Of a DNA stretch of 64,000 bases, positions 17,069-25,890 are shown piece by piece. A program made the translations under genes and the position numbers. Each line of letters opens with the position of its first letter. Position 1 is the first letter of the stretch. A model generated the notes under the pieces. The model ran no database searches and was not told the DNA's origin. It worked only from the letters and a program-made list of their open reading frames with translations. Origin of the DNA: JALYGK01 sp036259835 (GTDB lineage: Bacteria; Actinomycetota; UBA4738); assembly GCA_036259835.1 (NCBI GenBank), contig DATABA010000018.1, positions 1 through 64,000 on the forward strand. The letters are read 5' to 3'.

Positions 17069-17997
17069 AGGAGCTCCCGTCGCCCGTCACCATTCGCGAA
17101 GTGGGACCGCGGGACGGACTTCAATCGGAGGCGCCGATTTCGGTGGACGATCGTGCCCGGCTCATCTCGATGCTCTCCCAGACGGGCATACCGAAGATCG
17201 AAGCAGTCTCCTTCGTTTCACCGAAGGCAGTTCCGTCGATGGCGAAAGCCGGCGAGGTGTGGTCGCGCGTCGAGCGCAATCCTGAGGTTCGTTACTCTGC
17301 GCTCGTTCCCAATCGAAAGGGAGCCGAGGCCGCGCTGGAGGCTGGAGGCTTTCACTCCCTTCAAGCGTTCATCGCGGTGTCCGACGGATACAACCACGCC
17401 AACGTCGCAAAGCCGGTCGCCGAGTCGATCAAGGACGTCGCCGATGTCGTGGCGGTGGCGAAGGAAGAGAACATGCCGGTCGAGGTCTCGATCTCCGCGG
17501 CCTTCGGTGATCCCTACGAGGGCGACGTGGAGCCGGGGAGGGTTCTGGGGCTCGCCGAAAAGCTCGTTTCGGTGGGAGCCGCGGCGTTTTCGCTCGGTGA
17601 TACCACCGGAATGGCGACGCCGACACGGGTCTGGGCGCTTCTCGAGACCCTTCGGGACCGGCTTCCCGATATTGCTCTCAACCTTCACTTCCACGACACG
17701 CGAGGCACCGCGATGGCCAACGTCCTGGCCGCCCTCCAAGCCGGCTGCGACGAATTCGATTCCAGCATCGGTGGGATCGGAGGGTCACCGTTCGCGCCGG
17801 GTGCGGGCGGGAACGTTTCCACTGAAGACCTCGTGCACATGCTCATCGACATGGGGATCGAAACAGGGATTACGAACCTGGAAGCGCTTCTGGAAGTGAG
17901 CGAATTTCTCCGAGGCGTGCTGGGGCACCCCCTTCGATCGCAGGTCCTGGAGGCAGGGCCACGATGGTTGTCCTACGCGGCAGTGAAGGCTGACTGA
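17065..17997 (+). CDS. Hydroxymethylglutaryl-CoA lyase (Cys-to-Ser variant at the signature)
   Basis: 310 residues of the HMGL-like TIM-barrel family that splits HMG-CoA into acetyl-CoA and acetoacetate. REVGPRDGLQ carries the metal-binding Asp, FVSPKAVPSM is the conserved strand-loop, and LHFHDTRG supplies the metal-binding histidines. The family signature normally reads GxGGCP near the C-terminus; here it is GIGGSPFAPGAGGN, with Ser241 where the catalytic loop cysteine usually sits. The rest of the fold is intact. ATG 17065 overlaps the upstream stop by 4 nt; a TTG at 17053 is in frame. It touches the alpha-subunit gene (TGATG) and clearly belongs to the same operon. Confidence 0.88.
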   Translation: MKELPSPVTIREVGPRDGLQSEAPISVDDRARLISMLSQTGIPKIEAVSFVSPKAVPSMAKAGEVWSRVERNPEVRYSALVPNRKGAEAALEAGGFHSLQAFIAVSDGYNHANVAKPVAESIKDVADVVAVAKEENMPVEVSISAAFGDPYEGDVEPGRVLGLAEKLVSVGAAAFSLGDTTGMATPTRVWALLETLRDRLPDIALNLHFHDTRGTAMANVLAALQAGCDEFDSSIGGIGGSPFAPGAGGNVSTEDLVHMLIDMGIETGITNLEALLEVSEFLRGVLGHPLRSQVLEAGPRWLSYAAVKAD

Positions 17998-19796
17998 TGT
18001 TCTCCAAGGTGCTCATTGCGAACCGCGGCGAGATCGCGGTTCGAATCGCGCGGACATGTCACGACCTGGGTATCGAGGTGATTGCGGTCCATTCGGACGT
18101 CGATTCGTCGGCGCGGCATGTGGCGGTGGCGGACCATGCGATTCACCTGCCGGGCGTCTCGCCGGTCGAGACCTATCTCAACGTGGGCGCCATCGTCGGC
18201 GCGGCGCGAAACGCGGGCGCGGAAGCCGTTCACCCGGGCTACGGCTTTCTGTCCGAGCGGGCTGACGTGGCGACGGCGGTGGCGCAGGCCGGGATGGTCT
18301 GGGTTGGACCGCCGCCCGAAGCGCTTGAGGCCTCCGGGGACAAGCTGCAGGCCAGGAAGCTCGCCGAGTCCGCGGGCGTCGCAGCGGTTCCCGGCACCCT
18401 CGAGCCGGTTTCGGGCTCCGAAGCGGCGCTTGCATTTGGCGAAGAGCACGGGTACCCCATTGCGATCAAGGCGGCCGGCGGAGGCGGTGGCCGCGGGCTG
18501 AAGGTCGCGGCGTCGGCCGACGAAGTCGCCGCAGCGCTGGAGTCGGCGGCTCGCGAAGCGAAAGCCTATTTCGGGTTCGGCGATGTCTATCTGGAGCGCT
18601 ACCTGCCGCGGCCGAAGCACATCGAGGTTCAGATCCTTGCTTCATCGGACGGGAAGGCGCTGTGGCTGGGCGCTCGGGACTGCTCGCTCCAGCGGCGACA
18701 CCAGAAGCTCGTCGAGGAAACGCCGCCGCCGAAGTTTCGCGACGTTACCCCGGCGATGGGCGAAGCCGCCGTTGCCGTGGCCAACGGGTGCGGGTACGTC
18801 AACGCCGGGACCGTCGAGTTCCTGGTGGATGAGGACGGCCGCTTCTACTTCCTGGAGATCAACGCTCGGCTCCAGGTCGAGCACACCATCACCGAGGAAG
18901 TGACCGGACTCGATCTCGTGGCATGCCAGCTCAAGATCGCCGCTGCGGAGGGCATGGGTTTTGTGGCATCCGATCTGACCGACGATGGACGGTTCGCCCC
19001 GAGGGGGCACGCCATTGAATGCCGGATCAACGCAGAGGATCCGAGCCGGAAGTTCATGCCAAAACCCGGCCGAATCGAGCGGTACCGCGAGCCCGCCGGC
19101 CCCGGGGTGAGGGTCGACTCAGGGTTCGGCGAGGGCGACGAGATCTCACCCGCCTACGACAGCCTGATCGCGAAGCTCATCGTGTGGGGGCCCGATCGGG
19201 AGGTGGCGCGAAAGAGAATGCTCCGAGCGCTCGGGGAGTTCGAGATCGAAGGAATCCCCACGACCATTCCGGCCCACCAGGCGCTCCTTCAGCATGACGA
19301 GTTCGTGGACGGCTCCTACTCGACCCGAACGGTTGAGGGCGGGGCTCTGGATTCGCTCATGGCGAGGACGGTATCCAGGCGCACCGACACGACGACTCCC
19401 GCTGCAACGGCAACCAGTCGCCCTGCGGCCGCCGTGACCGACCCGAAGGCGCGTCTCTGGCACCCGGCCATCGCGCCGGCAATCTTGGGGGCACAGGTGC
19501 CGGCGACGACGGGACGCGCGCGACCCGGCGATCCGTCGGCGAATCAAGTAACGAGACCGGTGGGTCCGGAGGCCGGTGCCGTCGTCGCGCCGATGCACGG
19601 GACCCTCCTGAAGCTGCTTCTCGCGGAAGGTGATCGGGTCGAGGCCGGCGACCCCGTTGCCGTTCTCGAAGCGATGAAGATGGAGACTCAATTGGCCGCG
19701 CCGAGGGCAGGTGTCGTCCGGGAGATACACGCGCAACCTGGATCCACAGTTGAAGCCGGCCAAGCCGTCGCCGTGATCGCTCTCGACGGCGAGTAA
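17997..19796 (+). CDS. Acyl-CoA carboxylase alpha subunit, probably 3-methylcrotonyl-CoA carboxylase
   Basis: 599 residues: biotin carboxylase (KVLIANRGEIAVRIARTC; ATP-grasp loop KAAGGGGGRGLK; ARDCSLQRRHQK; EINARLQVEHTITE), a Thr/Ala/Pro-rich linker from about 450 to 520, and a C-terminal biotinyl domain with EAMKMET (Lys561 biotinylated). It begins one nucleotide into the HMG-CoA lyase stop codon, so it is translationally coupled. With the beta subunit at 14743 it should form the cluster's complete carboxylase. It is a paralogue of the gene at 10852 and differs mainly in the linker and in LEINARLQ versus IEMNTRLQ. It is the last gene of the leucine-type cluster. Confidence 0.92.
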   Translation: MFSKVLIANRGEIAVRIARTCHDLGIEVIAVHSDVDSSARHVAVADHAIHLPGVSPVETYLNVGAIVGAARNAGAEAVHPGYGFLSERADVATAVAQAGMVWVGPPPEALEASGDKLQARKLAESAGVAAVPGTLEPVSGSEAALAFGEEHGYPIAIKAAGGGGGRGLKVAASADEVAAALESAAREAKAYFGFGDVYLERYLPRPKHIEVQILASSDGKALWLGARDCSLQRRHQKLVEETPPPKFRDVTPAMGEAAVAVANGCGYVNAGTVEFLVDEDGRFYFLEINARLQVEHTITEEVTGLDLVACQLKIAAAEGMGFVASDLTDDGRFAPRGHAIECRINAEDPSRKFMPKPGRIERYREPAGPGVRVDSGFGEGDEISPAYDSLIAKLIVWGPDREVARKRMLRALGEFEIEGIPTTIPAHQALLQHDEFVDGSYSTRTVEGGALDSLMARTVSRRTDTTTPAATATSRPAAAVTDPKARLWHPAIAPAILGAQVPATTGRARPGDPSANQVTRPVGPEAGAVVAPMHGTLLKLLLAEGDRVEAGDPVAVLEAMKMETQLAAPRAGVVREIHAQPGSTVEAGQAVAVIALDGE

Positions 19797-19847
19797 CCAT
19801 GTCTCGGAGCCAAAGCGCGGCTCGAGGGCAGGCCGGAACACCTTGAT

Positions 19848-19853
19848 AGACTC
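19848..19853 (+). promoter_or_regulatory. -10 hexamer for the VOC protein gene (leaderless)
   Basis: TAGACT ends 8 nt before GTG 19862 and separates this gene from the carboxylase operon. Confidence 0.45.
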
Positions 19854-19861
19854 CAACCGCC

Positions 19862-20287
19862 GTGCCTGGCGATGGGCCCGTTGTCACTACGCTCGACCAC
19901 GTCTACTACTGGGTCTCGGACATGGAGCGGGCAGTTCGCTTCTACCGAGAGATCCTCGGCCTCTCCCTGCACAACCAAGAGGGTGACAACTGGGCGGTGT
20001 TCGACGTTGGGGGTCGCCAATTCGCGCTGCATCGCCTCGTCGAGGGCCACCCCGCCGCGCCCGGTGGCGCGACCGCCGTCTTCGCGGTCGAGGATCTCGA
20101 TCGTGCGCGGACGGTCCTCTCCGAGCGGGGCGTGCAGTTCGGCCACGAGGGTGACGTGGAAGGGTACGCCCGGTTTGCGTCGTTCCAGGACCCGGACGGA
20201 AATACCGTCCAGCTGATCGAATACGCCCGCCCGAAAGCGGGTAGTGCATCAAATGCCAGGGATGCCGAGCTGAAGGGTTCGCATTGA
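19862..20287 (+). CDS. VOC-superfamily (glyoxalase-like) protein
   Basis: 141 residues with the paired beta-alpha-beta-beta-beta pattern of vicinal-oxygen-chelate proteins: TLDHVYYWVSDMERAVRFY at the start, then DVGGRQFALH, and a second half with AVEDLDRARTVLSERG and FQDPDGNTVQLIEY. Metal-ligand candidates are His13, His37 and Glu124. It is unlike the methylmalonyl-CoA epimerase at 44867 and closer to general glyoxalase/bleomycin-resistance-type proteins; the substrate is unknown. GTG 19862 is supported by the -10 hexamer 8 nt upstream. Confidence 0.8.
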   Translation: MPGDGPVVTTLDHVYYWVSDMERAVRFYREILGLSLHNQEGDNWAVFDVGGRQFALHRLVEGHPAAPGGATAVFAVEDLDRARTVLSERGVQFGHEGDVEGYARFASFQDPDGNTVQLIEYARPKAGSASNARDAELKGSH

Positions 20288-20300
20288 GGGCGGCAACGCG

Positions 20301-20558
20301 ATGATCGCCATGGATGTCCACTTCATCCTGGCGGCCCGCATGGTTCTCATTTTGATAACCGGGTTCGGGATTCTGGCCTTCGTGATTTGCGCGTCCGCCT
20401 TCCTTCCATCCTCGAGGAGGGAGCAAGCCGCATCCCGGTACCTGCACGGGTACGAGGAGTTCGCCGACGCGGTGGCGCGCGGAGACCTCGAGGCCGCAGA
20501 GCGCGCCGCCGATGCGATGTTCACACGCGCGGCCGCTCGCACCACCCCGACGGGCTAG
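20301..20558 (+). CDS. Small single-pass membrane protein of unknown function
   Basis: 85 residues. One strongly hydrophobic helix spans about 8-31 (FILAARMVLILITGFGILAF), followed by a soluble, alanine/glutamate-rich helical tail (YEEFADAVARGDLEAAERAA). No known family is recognised. ATG 20301 and ATG 20310 are both possible. It begins 13 nt after the VOC stop and is probably co-transcribed with it. Codon use is like that of its neighbours. Confidence 0.55.
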   Translation: MIAMDVHFILAARMVLILITGFGILAFVICASAFLPSSRREQAASRYLHGYEEFADAVARGDLEAAERAADAMFTRAAARTTPTG

Positions 20559-20577
20559 ATCCCGGGGCGGTCCGCCC

Positions 20578-20583
20578 TATCCT
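20578..20583 (+). promoter_or_regulatory. -10 hexamer for the AAA-cyclase gene (leaderless)
   Basis: TATCCT ends 7 nt before GTG 20591; the same hexamer precedes the F420 reductase gene at 7805. Confidence 0.5.
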
Positions 20584-20590
20584 GTCGGGC

Positions 20591-23500
20591 GTGACCCCTG
20601 CAACCTGCGAAACCTGCGGCTTTCCGCTGCCACCCGACGCCCGGTTCTGCCCGCGGTGTGGAACCCCCGTAGGCGTCCCCACGACCCAGGAGCGCAAGCT
20701 CGTCACCATCGTCTTCGCAGACCTTGCCGGCTCGACCGAGCTCGCCTCTCGGCTCGACCCGGAGCGGTACCGAGAGGTCATCGGCGACTTCTACAGCATG
20801 GTCTCGGTCGAGATGGAATCCCTCCGCGGAAGGGTCGAAAAATTCGTCGGCGATGCGGTGATGACGGTGTTCGGCCTTCCGCTCTCGCACGAGGATGACG
20901 CCCTTCGGGCGGTTCGAGCTGCAGTGCTCATCAGGGACCGGACCGTCCGCCTCGGCGAGGAGCTCGGACTCCCCGTCCCGCTTCGGGTGAGGGTTGGAGT
21001 CAACTCCGGCCCGGTGGCTACTGGGTCCGGCCCCGTCGGTCAGTTCCTGGTGACCGGCGCTCCGGTCAATCTGGCGGCTCGTCTGCAGGAGGCAGCAGAA
21101 CCTGGTGAGGTCCTGGTCGGAGAGACCACGCGGCAGCTCACCCGGAATTCGGTGGAGTTCGGTGAAAGGCGGATGCTCCGTCATCGAGGCCTGCCGCAGG
21201 AATTGGCAGCCTGGCCGGTTCGGTCGCTGACGAGCCGATCTTCCCGTCGGACCATTCCTCTCGTTGGAAGGCATTACGAGGTGGCACTTCTCACCAATAC
21301 GTTCGACCGAGTACGCCAGGCGAAACGTCCTCACCTCGTGACCGTGGTCGGCGAACCCGGCATCGGGAAGTCCCGGCTGGTCGAGGAGTTTCTGGCGGGT
21401 CTGCCCAGCGATGTGAAAGTCCTGGTCGGGCATACGGCCGAACACGAAGAGGACGTCACGTACGCCCCGCTTGCCGAGATGATCAGACGCGAGCTCGATG
21501 TGGGATGGGACACGCCTCCGGCCGAAGTCCGCAAACGACTGGAGGACCTCGTGAGCGGATGCTGCGACGCGAGCGAGGTCGAAAAGGTCACCGGGCGGCT
21601 CGGTCTGGCCGTCGGCCTGGGGTCCGGCAAAGACCCGGCCGATTCGTCGCCGAAGAGCCGTGACAACGGAGTCCTCCCCGATTCGGCCGCGGAGTTCGAT
21701 CCGAGCCGGGACCTGGAGACCAGCGAGAGCCGGCGATACCGAAACGCCGAGATTCGTGCCGGTCTCACGGAGCTGTTGCATGGCATGGGCCGGCGTACGC
21801 CCGTCGTGATGGTGTTCGAGGACATGCACCGTGCCCAGTCCGAGCTCCTCGACCTGATTGAGAGTCTGCTCAACGAAGGCGATGGACTCCCGTTGCTCGT
21901 CCTTTGCCTGGCGCGGGACGAGCTGCTTCAGGAGCGGCATGGATGGGGCGCCGCCGCCGATTCCCTGACGCTCCGACTCGATCCCTTGTCGGTCGAGGAA
22001 GCCATGGAGCTCGCCACCGTCACCGGTGACAACTTGGATGAGCAGACCGCCGAACACGTTGCTCGGCACGCCGGGGGCAATCCGTTCTTCATCATCGAGA
22101 CAACCGCGATGCTGTTGCAGGAACACGCCGAACACTTCGAGGGGATCCTCCACGGTCACGTCCTTCCGCCGACAGTTCAGGCCGTCGTGGCCGCCAGGAT
22201 GGATCATCTCCCCGAGGCCGCCAGGGATCTGGCACGCAAGGCATCCGTGTTCCCTCGATCCATGTTCACGGTCGCCGAGCTCTCGCTCATCACCGCCGCC
22301 GACTCCGCCGTCTTGACGGAGCTCGAGGATGCGGAGCTACTGGTCCGAGACCGGGAACGGAGGGACGCATGGCGATTCCGGCATGACGTTTTGCGAACGG
22401 TCGCGTACGAAAGCCTTCCCAAGCGAGAGCGCCTGCGGCTGCATCTCCAGGTCGCGGACGGAATTTCCGCATGGGGCGAGGAACGCAACCGACAGGCCAT
22501 TGCGTACCACTTGGAGCAGGCGGCGCTGGCGTCTCTGGACCTCGATCCGACTGACCGATCGATCGCCGACCGCGCGATTCGGGCGCTTCGTCGAGCAGGC
22601 GACGTCGCCAGGCGTCGAATGGAGTCGCGGACGGCAATCGACCTCTACGAGCGCGCCCTCGCGCTCGCCGGTCCGAAGGAGCAGTGGGGCGAGTCCGAAG
22701 CGCAAGTTGTCTCCTTCATCGGCGAGTCGCGGTACTGGCTGGGCGAGTACGACGCGGCGAGAGGCGCGCTCCAGCGCGCCCTGAAGATCGGGGGCCGAAA
22801 CCTCTGGGTTCGAGCTCACGCCAGCCGCTTTCTCGCAGACATCACGCTGAACATCGAGGGCGACGTCGACAGGGCCTCGCCCCTGTTCGATCAGGCCCTC
22901 GAGGCGGCACGAGAGATCGACGATCCGTGGATTACCGCGCGGACGCTGTTGATGGCGGGGTGGGCGCCGTACTGGCGGGGCGACCTCCGCAAGACACGCG
23001 AGATGTTCGAGGAGGCCCTCGACGTAACGCGAAAGAACGAGGAGGAGGACCTCTGGGCGGAAGCGCGGGCGCTTACCTCACTCACCTCGGTTGTTTCAGT
23101 CGTGGGCGATGAAGGTGAGTGCCTTTCGTTGGGTGAGGAGGCTCTGGCGCTCGGTCGAAAAATGGATGATCCCTTCACCATCGCCGTCGCCCAGGAAACG
23201 GTCGGCAACTCGCTTCGGCGAATGATGCGCTTGAGCGACGCGTTCGCCGCCCTTGACGAGTCGGTACGCCTCTTCCGCGAACTGGGAGCTCGGTGGGAGC
23301 TTGCGAGCGCGCTCGGTGACCGCGGCCGGATTCACTGGCTGGCGATGCGTTTCGACCTGGCGGAAACCGACGTTCGGGAGGCTCTGGATCTGTGCTTCGA
23401 GCTCGAAGAACGGAATCTGATTGCCTGGACCGCCGGACAGCTGATGTTGATCCAAGTCAGCGCCGGCAAGCGGCCGGAGGCCCGCGCCGTGAGCGAAGAG

Positions 23501-23839
23501 ATTGCCGACATCGTTGAGTCGGGAACCGCGGAGTGGAGGTCGGGCCTCGAAGGACTCTGGATGGCCGAGGCCGCGCTGGCGCTGGCGGAGGGCGAGCGGG
23601 ACGTGGGATTGGAATTCGCCCGGCGCGCTTGGGCTTCGTCCGAAGAGCAAGGATGGCGGAACGAACTCGCCTCTGTGGTCTGGTGGATCGGCGCCCTGTT
23701 CGGCCCGGAAGCCGTGGGAGGGCAGGAGCGGCTCGACGACGCCCGGAGAACGCTGGAGGCGGCGCAGTGGCGTCATGCTTTCGAGGAGCCCGAACGGGTC
23801 AAAGGGGCGTTGTCGTCGGTCTCGAGCAAGCCGGCGTGA
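20591..23839 (+). CDS. Class III adenylate/guanylate cyclase with zinc ribbon, AAA ATPase and TPR repeats
   Basis: 1082 residues. In order: a zinc ribbon (Cys6, Cys9, Cys20, Cys23), a class III nucleotide cyclase domain (about 36-190), an AAA/STAND-type ATPase with Walker A GEPGIGKSR near 253-261, and a long C-terminal helical-repeat region (TPR-like, from about 680 to the end). The cyclase has both metal-binding aspartates (Asp44 in FADLAGST, Asp88 in VGDAVM), Lys84, and the transition-state pair Asn160 and Arg164 (VNLAAR), so activity is plausible. Such proteins are large signal-integration ATPases; cAMP is the likely product. GTG 20591 is placed from the -10 just upstream. It converges on the other cyclase gene with a 13-bp gap. 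Confidence 0.88.
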   Translation: MTPATCETCGFPLPPDARFCPRCGTPVGVPTTQERKLVTIVFADLAGSTELASRLDPERYREVIGDFYSMVSVEMESLRGRVEKFVGDAVMTVFGLPLSHEDDALRAVRAAVLIRDRTVRLGEELGLPVPLRVRVGVNSGPVATGSGPVGQFLVTGAPVNLAARLQEAAEPGEVLVGETTRQLTRNSVEFGERRMLRHRGLPQELAAWPVRSLTSRSSRRTIPLVGRHYEVALLTNTFDRVRQAKRPHLVTVVGEPGIGKSRLVEEFLAGLPSDVKVLVGHTAEHEEDVTYAPLAEMIRRELDVGWDTPPAEVRKRLEDLVSGCCDASEVEKVTGRLGLAVGLGSGKDPADSSPKSRDNGVLPDSAAEFDPSRDLETSESRRYRNAEIRAGLTELLHGMGRRTPVVMVFEDMHRAQSELLDLIESLLNEGDGLPLLVLCLARDELLQERHGWGAAADSLTLRLDPLSVEEAMELATVTGDNLDEQTAEHVARHAGGNPFFIIETTAMLLQEHAEHFEGILHGHVLPPTVQAVVAARMDHLPEAARDLARKASVFPRSMFTVAELSLITAADSAVLTELEDAELLVRDRERRDAWRFRHDVLRTVAYESLPKRERLRLHLQVADGISAWGEERNRQAIAYHLEQAALASLDLDPTDRSIADRAIRALRRAGDVARRRMESRTAIDLYERALALAGPKEQWGESEAQVVSFIGESRYWLGEYDAARGALQRALKIGGRNLWVRAHASRFLADITLNIEGDVDRASPLFDQALEAAREIDDPWITARTLLMAGWAPYWRGDLRKTREMFEEALDVTRKNEEEDLWAEARALTSLTSVVSVVGDEGECLSLGEEALALGRKMDDPFTIAVAQETVGNSLRRMMRLSDAFAALDESVRLFRELGARWELASALGDRGRIHWLAMRFDLAETDVREALDLCFELEERNLIAWTAGQLMLIQVSAGKRPEARAVSEEIADIVESGTAEWRSGLEGLWMAEAALALAEGERDVGLEFARRAWASSEEQGWRNELASVVWWIGALFGPEAVGGQERLDDARRTLEAAQWRHAFEEPERVKGALSSVSSKPA

Positions 23840-23852
23840 CGGCTGCGCGCGC

Positions 23853-25823
23853 CTAAGCGCGCCAGTCGATCGCCGAGACCTGAACGGGTTCCGAGATTCC
23901 CTTCAGCGTGACCGTACGTGAGTCGGAAACGGGAAACGGCACTCCCTGCTCCAGGGTCACGCCGCTGGCCAGGATCTCGCCTCCTTCCGCCAGCGCCCCG
24001 ATGCGAGCGGCTTCATGGACCCCCTTGCCCATGTAGTCCTGACCCGTCCGCGTCGCTTCGGTGGCGTGAAGGCCGATCCGGACCTGCGGGGCGAAACCGT
24101 GGGTTCGGCGGTGGTCGGCGAGCTTGCGTTGAATGGCGACGGCGCACTCCACAGCATCCTTTTCGGCATCGAAGGCCACGAAGAAGCCGTCTCCCGCCTT
24201 GTCGATCTCCTCACCGCTGTACATCCGGATTAGGGATCGAATCGTCTCGTCATGCCAGTTCAGTAGGTGCTCCCAACTGTCATCGCCGATGGCCTCCACG
24301 AGCGCCGTCGACTTCACGATGTCGGTGAACATGAACGTTCGCCGGTCACGTGTCTTCGCCTTCCCGTCGCCGCTGAGCTTGTCGAGCAGCTCACCGGCTC
24401 GCTGGGCGTCCAGGACGGCGCCGAGGCGTTCGAACGCTGATCTGGCCGCGCCGAGCTCGAGCATCGCGGCGTCCTTGTCTCCGAGGGCCGCGTACGCCCG
24501 ACCTATCCCGACGCGCGACGACGCGGCCTCGTAGGGGCAATCCACCTCTCCCCACAACTGCCACCCCTGGCGGAATTTCCGCAGGGCCTCGGTCGGGTCG
24601 TTCGACGCCAGGAGGACCGAGCCCCGCGCGCTCGCAGCCGTGGCTTTCAACGCGGGAGTCCCGTATTCCTCCGCAATCGAATCCATCTCGTCGGCGGCCC
24701 GGCTCGCCCAACTTGCGTCTTCTGCCGCCAGCGCGATCTGAACCTGGGCCGGGAGAAATTTGGCCCGCCCCAAGCGGTCAGAAGGGGTTTCGGCGTCCGC
24801 ACGCTTCATGGCTGTCACGGCAGCCCGAACGTTTCCCTCGGCCAGGCGAAGCAGCGCCAGACCGGGGAAGGGATCGCGACCGAGCTCGTGGGCCTGGCGA
24901 AAGGCTTCTTCCGAGGAAGCCAAATCGCCCATGCGAAGCCGGATCTCGCCGATCTCGTAGAAGGCCTCGGCAACGAACCGAAGCATGTTGTGTTCGCGGA
25001 GCTCGGTGCTGGCGCGCCGCGCCTCCGCCTCGGCGTCTGCCCAGGAACCGCGGAGCCGCATGACTGCGGCGCGATGGACCCGGCAGATCCCGGGGAAGCC
25101 ATTGATCGACTGGCGCTCGCACCACCGTCTGGCGGCTTCTTCCCATTCGCCCGCCCGCTGGTAATCGGCGAGGTGCTCGGCGGTGCTGATCATGTTGCAG
25201 TACACGATCCCGGTCATGAACGGCCCGAGCTCTCCTCCCACCGCGGCGACCATGGCCTCGTCCATGAGGTCCTGACCTTCGCGAACGCGTCCCTGAGCCA
25301 CCAGCGCGCGGCCCTGATCCATGAGCGACACCGCCTGAAGGTCGCGGTCGCCGAACCGCGTCCCGATATCGAGCGCCTCTTGGGCGAACTTGACGGCGGC
25401 CTCGGGATTGCCCTCCATCTCGAGGGCGCGGAACGAGCGGAACCGAGCGCCCCACCCGTGCTCCACAGATTCGGGCTCGTTCTCCAGGAGCCGTTGGGCC
25501 TTCCCGTACCAGCCTGCGGAGATGGAGGGAGAGACACGTTGCAGGTAGTCCTGGCTCAAGATGAGCGCCATCAGGGCCGCCCTCGACCGCTTGCCGGCCT
25601 CGAGATACGCGGCATGGGCCCGCTCGCGGGCATGCACGGAATCGTCCGGCTTCGCAACCCACCAGGCAGCCTGACCCAGCATCTCCAGGTCCTCTGGGGC
25701 CAGCCGCCCGGAGCGGTCGGCCTCGGAGAGCAGACGAAACGCCTCTTCCCACGCGTTTCGCCTGAAGGCTTCCCGGCCCGCCTCGAGGGACTCTTCAACG
25801 ACCTGCGACATGTCGTTCGTCAT
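23853..25823 (-). CDS. TPR protein with C-terminal class III cyclase domain (variant active site)
   Basis: 656 residues. The N-terminal 480 residues are helical TPR-like repeats; the last 165 or so form a class III cyclase domain. The metal aspartates are present (FTDIVKST, AGDGFFVAF). The substrate-specifying lysine position, four residues before the second Asp, is Asp, and the transition-state Asn is replaced by His (GVHEAARI), though the Arg remains. It is a clear paralogue of the gene at 50679, with matching WCERxS and CRVHRA segments. ATG 25823 is chosen, and ATG 25811 is a second in-frame ATG; longer versions would run through the divergent acyl-CoA dehydrogenase promoter. It could be a low-activity cyclase or a nucleotide-sensing module. 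Confidence 0.82.
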   Translation of the reverse strand: MTNDMSQVVEESLEAGREAFRRNAWEEAFRLLSEADRSGRLAPEDLEMLGQAAWWVAKPDDSVHARERAHAAYLEAGKRSRAALMALILSQDYLQRVSPSISAGWYGKAQRLLENEPESVEHGWGARFRSFRALEMEGNPEAAVKFAQEALDIGTRFGDRDLQAVSLMDQGRALVAQGRVREGQDLMDEAMVAAVGGELGPFMTGIVYCNMISTAEHLADYQRAGEWEEAARRWCERQSINGFPGICRVHRAAVMRLRGSWADAEAEARRASTELREHNMLRFVAEAFYEIGEIRLRMGDLASSEEAFRQAHELGRDPFPGLALLRLAEGNVRAAVTAMKRADAETPSDRLGRAKFLPAQVQIALAAEDASWASRAADEMDSIAEEYGTPALKATAASARGSVLLASNDPTEALRKFRQGWQLWGEVDCPYEAASSRVGIGRAYAALGDKDAAMLELGAARSAFERLGAVLDAQRAGELLDKLSGDGKAKTRDRRTFMFTDIVKSTALVEAIGDDSWEHLLNWHDETIRSLIRMYSGEEIDKAGDGFFVAFDAEKDAVECAVAIQRKLADHRRTHGFAPQVRIGLHATEATRTGQDYMGKGVHEAARIGALAEGGEILASGVTLEQGVPFPVSDSRTVTLKGISEPVQVSAIDWRA

Positions 25824-25890
25824 TGTCTCACCGCCATTGCCCCAAGAACAGGGGTCGAACGGAAGGGCTGCGCCCCCACGGGGTAACCTC

